Positions 1-5,872 of a DNA stretch of 13,974 nt are shown one piece after another. The notes below the pieces were generated by a model. It was not told the origin of the DNA, did not search any database, and worked only from the letters and a program-made list of their open reading frames with translations. The number at the start of each line of letters is the position of its first letter. Position 1 is the stretch's first letter. The stretch is from Deltaproteobacteria bacterium (GTDB taxonomy: Bacteria > Desulfobacterota > Desulfobacteria > Desulfobacterales > Desulfatibacillaceae). The DNA is taken from positions 1-13,974 of the forward strand of contig JAFDHW010000017.1 of the NCBI GenBank assembly GCA_019308705.1. Direction: 5' to 3'. The position numbers and the translations under genes were made by a program.

Positions 1-248
1 TGGGCCACGGCCACCTTGTAGCCCTGGCCCTCCAGGAGCATCTGGAGCTGCATGGCCTGGGTGCGGGAATCCTCCACGATGAGGATCTCGAAGTTCTCCG
101 GGTCGATGAACCTCACCTCCTCCTCGATGGTGGTGCCGGAAAGAAAGCCTTCCGGCGCGGTAATCGGCTCTTCCTTGCGCTCATCCCCGCCGAGGAGCCC
201 GTCCAGATCGTCTTCGATGGAATCGTTTTTTTTCGTATCGTCTGCCAT
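1..248 (-). CDS. Receiver-domain protein, N-terminal part (cut by the left window edge)
   Basis: The reverse strand is open from an ATG at 248 to the window edge, giving 82 complete codons. Residues 1-50 are acidic and look disordered, with the segment SIEDDLDGLLGGD at 10-22. From about residue 53 a receiver domain begins: the first strand reads FEILIVEDS with the acidic pair E59-D60, then TQA and a GYKVAVA second strand. The phosphoacceptor Asp and everything after it lie outside the window. A strong ribosome-binding site precedes the ATG, and the gene starts 47 bp after the upstream cheB stop, so it is probably the next gene of the operon. By position it is the output-regulator slot (wspR in Wsp clusters), but the VEDS-x-TQA style of receiver also occurs in hybrid histidine kinases, so the output domain is unknown. 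The REC call is firm; the full function is not. Confidence 0.8.
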   Translation of the reverse strand, partial: MADDTKKNDSIEDDLDGLLGGDERKEEPITAPEGFLSGTTIEEEVRFIDPENFEILIVEDSRTQAMQLQMLLEGQGYKVAVA

Positions 249-255
249 GGGTTCG

Positions 256-262
256 CCCTCCC
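256..262 (-). promoter_or_regulatory. Ribosome-binding site of the left-edge receiver gene
   Basis: The reverse strand reads GGGAGGG followed by a 7-base spacer and ATG at 248. This is one of the best Shine-Dalgarno matches in the window and supports both the start codon and the reality of this truncated gene. Confidence 0.7.
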
Positions 263-295
263 TTCCGGCCGCCTTGCGGCTTTGGGTTGCGGATG

Positions 296-1468
296 TCACC
301 CGGTTCTCGATGACGGGTATGGGAGACGGCGGCCGCCGCCCCTGGCCTGGGCCAAGAGAAACTCGGCGATCTCGCCGGGGGAGCAGACCAGGCTCGCGCC
401 TCCCATGCAGATGGCGTAGCCGGGCATGCCGTGGACCACGGAGCTCTCCTTGTCCTGGGCGATGGTCACCGCCCCGCGGTCCTTCAATTCTTTGAGTTCC
501 AGGGAGCCGTCTTTGCCCATACCCGTAAGAAGCACGCCCGTGGACCGTGGACCGTACGCCTCAAAAAAAGAAAAAAAAAACCATGACACGGAGGGCTTGA
601 GCCCGTTTACGGGCGGTGCGTCGGACAGGACCAACCTGCCGTTTTTGTCGATCCCCAGATGACGGCCGTCCGGAGCGAAATACACGGTTCCCGCCTCGGC
701 CGCCTCCCCGTGGCCTGCGATCCTCACAGCCAGGGAGCACTCCCGGGAAAGCCACTGCACCATGCCATCCAAAAACCCCGGGGTGATGTGCTGCACCACC
801 ACGATGGGCACGGGAAAATTGGCGGGCAGGCTGGACAGGATCTCCCGCAGGACCGGCGGGCCGCCCGTGGACGCGCCCATGGCCACCAGCTTGGTCTCCC
901 GGCCGCGCAGGAGGGCCTCCGCGTCGCCGCCGGAAGGCGTGACAAGGCTCTTCTCCTGCGCCGCCGGAACCGGCGCTTTCCCGGTCTGCCTGGACCGGCG
1001 CACCACCTTGACCTCGCTCATGAGCTTGATGGTGGTGAGCAGTTTGGCCGCGGTGCGGGGAAAATCCGGGTGGCCGGGGCCCTTGAGCTTTTCCAGGGCG
1101 GCCACCGCGCCGGCGTCCAAGGCCCGGAAGGTGTTTTCCATGCGGTCCGGGGACACCAGGGTGCTCAAGATGACGATGGGCACCGGGTTCTGTTCCATGA
1201 TGAGGCGGGTGGCCTCGAACCCGTCCATGTCGCGCATGTGGATGTCCATGATCACCACGTCCGGCCGGGTGGCGGGAACCATCTGGACGGCCTCGCTCCC
1301 GTCCTCGGCCACCCCAACCACCAAAAACTGCTCGTCCGTGGCCAAAATCTGCTGCAGGGCCGCCCGGGCCGTGGCGGAATCGTCCACCACCAGCACCCGG
1401 ATGGTCCGTTTTCCCCCGGCGGCCTGTATGCAGACAGACGCGCCTCCCCTGGGAACCTCCTCGTTCAC
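296..1468 (-). CDS. cheB: CheB, protein-glutamate methylesterase/glutamine deamidase (second copy, paired with hybrid CheA)
   Basis: A 390-residue two-domain CheB. The receiver domain spans about 22-140 (acidic pair D29-D30, phosphoacceptor D75 in VIMDIHMRDMDG, where the usual Pro of MPxMDG is Arg). A linker follows, then the methylesterase domain at about 190-375 with the triad S200 (GASTGG), H227 (VQH) and D320 (LTGMGKDG). It would remove methyl groups from receptor glutamates when phosphorylated by CheA. The start is GTG at 1468, overlapping the cheA stop as GTGA, with GGAG 6 bases upstream; no other plausible in-frame start lies before the receiver, which leaves a 20-residue leader. Oddity: the conserved helix PSVDVLFxS, seen intact in the other CheB of this window, is here PSV-S-W-F-F-F-S-F-F (292-302), encoded by a T10-C-T7 run. 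The remainder is canonical, so the gene is read as intact. In Wsp-type systems this position is wspF. Confidence 0.93.
   Translation of the reverse strand: MNEEVPRGGASVCIQAAGGKRTIRVLVVDDSATARAALQQILATDEQFLVVGVAEDGSEAVQMVPATRPDVVIMDIHMRDMDGFEATRLIMEQNPVPIVILSTLVSPDRMENTFRALDAGAVAALEKLKGPGHPDFPRTAAKLLTTIKLMSEVKVVRRSRQTGKAPVPAAQEKSLVTPSGGDAEALLRGRETKLVAMGASTGGPPVLREILSSLPANFPVPIVVVQHITPGFLDGMVQWLSRECSLAVRIAGHGEAAEAGTVYFAPDGRHLGIDKNGRLVLSDAPPVNGLKPSVSWFFFSFFEAYGPRSTGVLLTGMGKDGSLELKELKDRGAVTIAQDKESSVVHGMPGYAICMGGASLVCSPGEIAEFLLAQARGGGRRLPYPSSRTG
538..555. repeat. 7-bp tandem repeat inside cheB
   Basis: The plus strand carries CCGTGGAC/CGTGGAC/CGT with period 7, about two and a half copies, over codons for residues 305-310 (YGPRST). 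Loss or gain of one 7-bp unit would shift the cheB frame. It lies 8 bp from the homopolymer tract, so two potentially slippery elements are adjacent just upstream of the codon for catalytic D320. Confidence 0.6.
563..580. repeat. Homopolymer tract A7-G-A10 (T10-C-T7 on the coding strand) inside cheB
   Basis: Plus strand has seven A, one G, then ten A, in an otherwise GC-rich gene that elsewhere favours TTC for Phe. On the cheB strand it encodes F-F-F-S-F-F (297-302). One extra T gives a TGA directly after the tract (563-561); one missing T gives a frame that ends at a TGA about 27 codons on. Both remove catalytic D320. This is the form of a slipped-strand contingency tract, but a sequencing or assembly error is also possible. 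Confidence 0.75.
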
Positions 1469-4035
1469 ACCAGTTGCTCCACCACGGAAAGAAGGTTGTT
1501 TCTGTCAAAGCCGGACTTCTGGATATAGGCGTTGGCCCCGGCGGCGATGCCGCGCTCCCTGTCCTCGGGCGAATCCAGGCTGGTCACCAGCACCACGGGG
1601 GTGTCCGCCTTCTCGGCGTGGGCCCGGATGCTTTCGGTAAGCTCCAGGCCTGTCATCCTGGGCATCTCCACGTCGGAGACGACCGCGTCAAAGGCCTCCT
1701 TGGTCACGAGTTCCAGGGCCTCCTGGCCATTGACCGCGGTTTTCACCTGGTACCCCGCGGCTTCCAGGATGTTCTTCACCAGAGTCCTGGAGGTGATGGA
1801 GTCGTCCACCACCAGGATGCGGCGTTTTCTTTCCTGCGCCGCGGGCGCGGACACGCCCTGGCGCTGTCCGCAGGCCGCGGACATGAGCTCTCGCACGTTC
1901 AGCACGGGCACCAGCCTGCCGTTGCCCAGGACCGTGGCCCCCGCGACGTTGGGGACGCTCGTCAAATGCCTGCCCAGGCTTTTCACCAGCACCTCCTGCT
2001 CGGAGAGCACTTCGTCCACGCAAAAAGCCACCCGCCGGTCGCCGGATCCTGCCAGGACCGCGGTCTTGTACCTGGTCCGGCGCTTTTTGCCGTTTTCCGG
2101 GGCGATGCCAAGGACCCTGGAAAGCTCCACCAGGCCCACGGTGCGGCCGGAGAGAACCACCGCGGCGCTGTCCTTCACCGCGCTGATCTCCTCAAAGGGG
2201 ATGCGCAGCACTTTTTCCACCTGGGAACAGGGCATGATGAACCGGCGGTTTTCCACGGACACCAGGACCCCGCGGAAGGTGGCCAAAGAAACGGGCAAAA
2301 GGATGCTAAAAGAGGTTCCCTTTCCCTTTTCGGTGTCGATATTGATGAGGCCGCCCAGCTTTTCCACGGCCTGGGCCACGATGTCCATTCCCAGGCCCCG
2401 GCCGGAGATTTCCGTGATGATGGGGCTGGTGGTGAACTGGGACCGGAAGATGAGGGACAACGACGCCCGGTCGTCCAATTGGTCCGCCTCTTTCTGGGAT
2501 ATGACGCCTTTTTTCACCGCCGCGGCGCGGATCCTTTCCGGGTCCATGCCCCGTCCGTCGTCGGACACCACGATCTCCACCCGGCCGCCCTCGGCGTGGG
2601 AGATGCCCAAGGACACGGAGCCCTTCTTCGGCTTTCCCGTCCCGGCGCGCTCCCCGGCGCTTTCCAGGCCGTGATCCACGGCGTTTCTCAGCAAGTGGAT
2701 CAAAGGCGTCTTGATTTCCTCCAGGATGCGGCGGTCGATTCTGATCTCATCCCCGGACACGGAAAAATCCACCTCCTTGTTCAACTGCCGGGAAATGTCG
2801 CGCATCATGCGCGGCATGGCCGCGGAAACCGTGGAAAAGGGGAGCATGGTCATTTCCTTGAGGTCTGCCAGAAGATCGTCCACCTGGCGGCTCAGGGCGC
2901 GCTCGGCCATCGCGGATTTCATGGCCAGGCCGTGCACCTTTTGCTTGAGGGAAATGATCTGGGTTTCGTTGTAGGCCAAAAACTCCTGGATGGAGTCCGG
3001 CACCACAGCCCTGGAACCTTCGCCGCCGCGGCCCGCCCGGCGCTGGAGTTCCCAAAGCTCCTGCCTGGCCCGGGACCATCGTTTCTCCCACCGGGTCAGG
3101 GCCTGGGCCACTTCGGCCAGCTCCTTGTTGTGCTGGGCGCCCGTAAGCTTGGCGGACAACAGCTCCTCGGCCTTTTCCATGGCCCCGTCCAGCCGGGCCG
3201 TTGACAGCCGCACCCAATCCGACGTCGGCCGGGCCTTGGCCTTGCCCCCGGAAGGGCGAGAAGCCGGCGCCGGCTTGGCCTTGGGAGGTTCTTCGGCCCC
3301 GACGGCGGCAGGGGCGTCGCTCGGGGTGGGGCTGGAAAAATCCGCCAGCGAAGGAAGGTCGTCGCGGCTTGTCCTGGATTTTTTCCCGGAAGCCGGACGA
3401 TTCCTTTCCCCGGGCGCGTTCCCGAAATCCGCCAGGGAGGGAATATCGTCGTCGCCGGCGGCCTTGAAATCGTCCAGCGATGGCAGGTCGTCGTCCCCGG
3501 CATTTCTCGGCGAGGCTGAATACGCGGCCTGGGGAACGTCTCCGGAGAGTGGGGAGGAGCCACCTGCGGCCGGACCGGGCGTCTCCCCACCCCCTGCCGC
3601 CCGGTCCGCGGCCGTTTCCGGGGGCTCCTCCCCCGCCAGAACCGCCAGCAACACCTGGTCAAGTTCCAGCATCTGCTCCGAAACCTGGCCCGACTCCGCC
3701 TCGGGAAGGCGCAAAAACCCATCCACCAGGGAAAGCGCCTGGTGGAACAGGTCCAGCAACACCGCGGAATATTGCACCTCCCCCTTCTGCAGCCGGTACA
3801 GCACCTCCTCCAGGGTCTGGAACAGGGACTCCACCTCCCGCAGGTTCACGGCCCGGGCCGCGCCCTTCAAACTGTGCGCGCCGCGGAAAACGTCCTTGAG
3901 CAGGCGTTCCCGTTCCTGGGCCTCGTCCGTCTTTTCCATCTCCAGAAGGCACTGGGACATCTCGTCCAGGCGCTCCTCGGCCTCCATGTGGAAGGCTTCC
4001 CTGAGCTTGCCCAGCTGGTCCGCGCCGAATTCCAT
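1465..4035 (-). CDS. cheA: Hybrid chemotaxis histidine kinase CheA with C-terminal receiver domain
   Basis: An 856-residue CheA fused to a receiver, as in WspE and FrzE. In order: Hpt/P1 domain at about 8-130 with phosphorylatable H54 (GAHSLKGAAR); a long acidic Pro/Ala-rich linker at about 135-280 instead of a recognisable P2 domain; a helical dimerisation region at about 280-400; the ATPase domain with N box (HLLRNAVDHGLES), G1 (DDGRGMD), G2 (GRGLGMD) and GKGTSFSILLP; a CheW-like regulatory domain from about 590 (FRGVLVSVENRRFIMPC); and a receiver at 739-856 with D744-D745, phosphoacceptor D788, T818 and K840. Autophosphorylation at His would feed its own receiver, the CheB proteins and the HD-GYP regulator. 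The linker carries three copies of DD(L/I)PSLxDF. The start ATG lies three bases after the MCP stop in the same frame (TAG-GCC-ATG); its stop overlaps the cheB start. It is the only CheA visible, so it probably serves both receptors. Confidence 0.96.
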   Translation of the reverse strand: MEFGADQLGKLREAFHMEAEERLDEMSQCLLEMEKTDEAQERERLLKDVFRGAHSLKGAARAVNLREVESLFQTLEEVLYRLQKGEVQYSAVLLDLFHQALSLVDGFLRLPEAESGQVSEQMLELDQVLLAVLAGEEPPETAADRAAGGGETPGPAAGGSSPLSGDVPQAAYSASPRNAGDDDLPSLDDFKAAGDDDIPSLADFGNAPGERNRPASGKKSRTSRDDLPSLADFSSPTPSDAPAAVGAEEPPKAKPAPASRPSGGKAKARPTSDWVRLSTARLDGAMEKAEELLSAKLTGAQHNKELAEVAQALTRWEKRWSRARQELWELQRRAGRGGEGSRAVVPDSIQEFLAYNETQIISLKQKVHGLAMKSAMAERALSRQVDDLLADLKEMTMLPFSTVSAAMPRMMRDISRQLNKEVDFSVSGDEIRIDRRILEEIKTPLIHLLRNAVDHGLESAGERAGTGKPKKGSVSLGISHAEGGRVEIVVSDDGRGMDPERIRAAAVKKGVISQKEADQLDDRASLSLIFRSQFTTSPIITEISGRGLGMDIVAQAVEKLGGLINIDTEKGKGTSFSILLPVSLATFRGVLVSVENRRFIMPCSQVEKVLRIPFEEISAVKDSAAVVLSGRTVGLVELSRVLGIAPENGKKRRTRYKTAVLAGSGDRRVAFCVDEVLSEQEVLVKSLGRHLTSVPNVAGATVLGNGRLVPVLNVRELMSAACGQRQGVSAPAAQERKRRILVVDDSITSRTLVKNILEAAGYQVKTAVNGQEALELVTKEAFDAVVSDVEMPRMTGLELTESIRAHAEKADTPVVLVTSLDSPEDRERGIAAGANAYIQKSGFDRNNLLSVVEQLV
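3337..3495 (-). repeat. Three-copy DD(L/I)PSLxDF linear-motif repeat in the CheA linker
   Basis: CheA residues 181-190 (DDDLPSLDDF), 195-204 (DDDIPSLADF) and 225-233 (DDLPSLADF) repeat the same motif in a stretch otherwise rich in Ala, Gly, Pro and Ser. The copies are at 3466-3495, 3424-3453 and 3337-3363. The surroundings differ and codons vary between copies, so the repetition appears kept at protein level. The motif occupies the place where classical CheA has the P2 response-regulator docking domain. Confidence 0.85.
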
Positions 4036-4038
4036 GGC

Positions 4039-5232
4039 CTATGTCCTAAACCTTGCGGTGAGGTCCTTTAAGCGCTCGCCCAGGTCCACCAGGGAGGCGG
4101 TGAGGTCCTGGAGCTGCCGCATGCCGTCCAGGTTCTGGAGGGACGCTTGCTTGATGCTCTCCGTGCCCTGGACCAGCTGGCTCAACCCGGCCAGTTGCTG
4201 CCTGGAGGACGCCGCGATCTGCACCGACGCCTGCACCGATTGGTCGATGCCCTCCTCCAGCCGGGTGATGGCGTCCCCGGCCTTGGCCGTAAGCGCAAGC
4301 CCCCGGTCCACGGCCTTGGAGCTTCGTTCGGTGGCCATGACCGCCCGGGAGGTGGCGTTCTGGATCTCGTTCAGGATGTTCTTCACCTGGTCGGTGGCCT
4401 GCTTGGACTGGTCGGCCAGGGATTTCACCTCCTGGGCCACCACGGCGAAGCCCTTGCCGTACTCTCCGGCCTTGGACGCCTCGATGGACGCGTTGATGGA
4501 CAACAGGTTGGACTGGTTGGCCAGGTCGTTCACCGCCTCGATGATCTCCCCGATGTTCTGGGTCTGCTCGGAGAGTTTGACGATGCTTTCGGCCATATAT
4601 TCCATCTCCTCCTTGATGTGTTTCATCCCGGAGATGGAGTCTTCGGTGGCGGACTTGCCCTGCTCGGAGATTTCCGCCACCTCCTCGGCCAGCTTCAGCA
4701 CGCCCGCGGCCTTGTCCGAGGACAACTTGGCGGTTTGTTTCACCTCTTCGGTGGTGGCGGAAATCTCGCTCACCGCGCTGGAGGTCTCCGACGCGGAAGA
4801 GGCCAGTTGGGCCGCGGTGGCGGATATCTGCGCGCCCGACGAGGTGAGGAGCAAGGCCCCCTGGCCGATGTCCGCCACCATCTTGCCCAGCCAATCCATG
4901 AAGGCGTTGAAGGATCCGGCCAACTGTCCCATCTCGTCATCGCCCGCGCCGTCCACCCGGTGGCTCAGGTTCGCCTCGCCCCGGGCGATACCCTCCAGAA
5001 GCCCGGTCATCTGCATGATGGGTTTGGTGATGCGTCCGGCGAACACCCACAGAACGCCCATGGCCGCAGCGGCGCAGAGAAACGCGCCCAGGGCCATGCC
5101 CTTCAGGGCGGGAGCCGCTTCGGGAATGCCCCGCAGGACCACGGCGGCGTAAACGATGACGGCAAAGGCCCCTGCCAGCACGCAGGCGCCGCCGGCAAAG
5201 GCGATCTTCTTGGGAAAGGAATTCGGTTTCAT
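4039..5232 (-). CDS. mcp: Methyl-accepting chemotaxis protein with two membrane helices and almost no periplasmic domain
   Basis: A 397-residue receptor. Residues 9-33 and about 44-65 are hydrophobic helices separated by only about ten residues, so there is no room for an external ligand domain. A HAMP domain follows (about 66-118, beginning with RITKP), then a coiled-coil signalling domain to the C-terminus with the hairpin tip [20 protein letters not shown] and [11 protein letters not shown], a recognisable variant of the usual QTNLLALNAAIEAA tip. It would control CheA via CheW, sensing membrane, cytoplasmic or surface-associated cues (inference). The C-terminus ends LTARFRT, with no CheR-tethering pentapeptide. 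An AAGGTG sequence 8 bases before the ATG is a fair ribosome-binding site. It lies between cheW and cheA, matching the wspA component of Wsp clusters, although WspA itself has a periplasmic sensor. Confidence 0.94.
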   Translation of the reverse strand: MKPNSFPKKIAFAGGACVLAGAFAVIVYAAVVLRGIPEAAPALKGMALGAFLCAAAAMGVLWVFAGRITKPIMQMTGLLEGIARGEANLSHRVDGAGDDEMGQLAGSFNAFMDWLGKMVADIGQGALLLTSSGAQISATAAQLASSASETSSAVSEISATTEEVKQTAKLSSDKAAGVLKLAEEVAEISEQGKSATEDSISGMKHIKEEMEYMAESIVKLSEQTQNIGEIIEAVNDLANQSNLLSINASIEASKAGEYGKGFAVVAQEVKSLADQSKQATDQVKNILNEIQNATSRAVMATERSSKAVDRGLALTAKAGDAITRLEEGIDQSVQASVQIAASSRQQLAGLSQLVQGTESIKQASLQNLDGMRQLQDLTASLVDLGERLKDLTARFRT

Positions 5233-5278
5233 GGTCTCTTCACCTTACAGGCCCGGGGGCCGTCTTGTCCGCTCCGCT

Positions 5279-5872
5279 TCACTGATCCGCATCCTCCTGC
5301 CCCGCCGGCTCCATGCGCAGGCTTTTGTCGGACAGGATCTGTTTTCCATCCAGAACCACCACCCGCCCGGGAGTGACCCCCCGGATGTATTTTGCATTGC
5401 CTCGTGCCAAGGTGTCCGGCGGAGGGTGGATTTGCGATTCCGGCAGGGAATCCACGCCCTCCACGCCGTCCACAGCCAGACCGAACTCCATGTCCGCGGC
5501 CTCCAGCACGATGAGCCGCGACGGGGCCCTTTTCTTGTCCCTGGCAACGCCCAACAGCTTTTCCGTGTCCAGCACGGACAGGATCCGGCTCCGCACATTC
5601 ACCACCCCCAGCACGAAATCCGGGGTAAAGGGGACGGGGGTGATCTCCCCCGGCGCCAGGGCTTCCCGCAGATGGCGAAGCTCCAGGGCGTAACGATTTG
5701 CCCCCACCTCGAACAACAGGACGTCCAGGCGCCGGGAATGGTCCTCCTGCCCGCTGCGGTCCTCGGCCAGGACCTTTGCCCGGGCCAGGAGAATCTCCTC
5801 TTCCGAGCGCGGGGCGTTGCCGGCCACCCCCACAGACGGCCCGCGCTCCGCTAACGTTCCCTCCATGGTCAC
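5279..5872 (-). CDS. cheW: CheW-family coupling protein with N-terminal extension (WspD-like position)
   Basis: A 197-residue CheW. The CheW fold starts near residue 48 (RRLDVLLFEVGANRYALEL) and includes the family landmarks LGVVNVRSRILSVLD and GLAVDGVEGVDSLP, ending with VVVLDGKQILSDKSL. CheW links receptors to CheA in signalling arrays. About 45 residues precede the fold, including a predicted helix SEEEILLARAKVLAE of a type often found in CheW proteins coded next to CheR-TPR genes. The start GTG at 5872 overlaps the preceding cheR stop as GTGA; an ATG two codons later (5866) is an equally possible start, since GGGAGG lies 4 bases before the GTG and 10 before the ATG. It is one of three CheW paralogues here, each quite different, which suggests partner-specific coupling. 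Confidence 0.93.
   Translation of the reverse strand: MTMEGTLAERGPSVGVAGNAPRSEEEILLARAKVLAEDRSGQEDHSRRLDVLLFEVGANRYALELRHLREALAPGEITPVPFTPDFVLGVVNVRSRILSVLDTEKLLGVARDKKRAPSRLIVLEAADMEFGLAVDGVEGVDSLPESQIHPPPDTLARGNAKYIRGVTPGRVVVLDGKQILSDKSLRMEPAGQEDADQ

Noticed and set aside
1..248. Naming the left-edge gene wspR
   Set aside because: Only the start of the receiver is visible; no GGDEF domain can be seen, and the receiver style also fits a hybrid histidine kinase.
272..284. Small hairpin GCCGC-CTT-GCGGC between cheB and the left-edge gene as terminator
   Set aside because: Five-base stem and no T run in the direction of transcription; too weak to call.
296..1468. Calling the second cheB a pseudogene because of the Phe-rich tract
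   Set aside because: The reading frame is intact and both domains have all catalytic residues; the odd segment is reported as a possible switch or error instead.
2990..5152. A 720-codon open frame on the plus strand across the cheA/mcp region
   Set aside because: It is antisense to two genes with unmistakable CheA and MCP domains; its Ser/Arg-rich translation has no recognisable domain and is typical of shadows of GC-rich genes.
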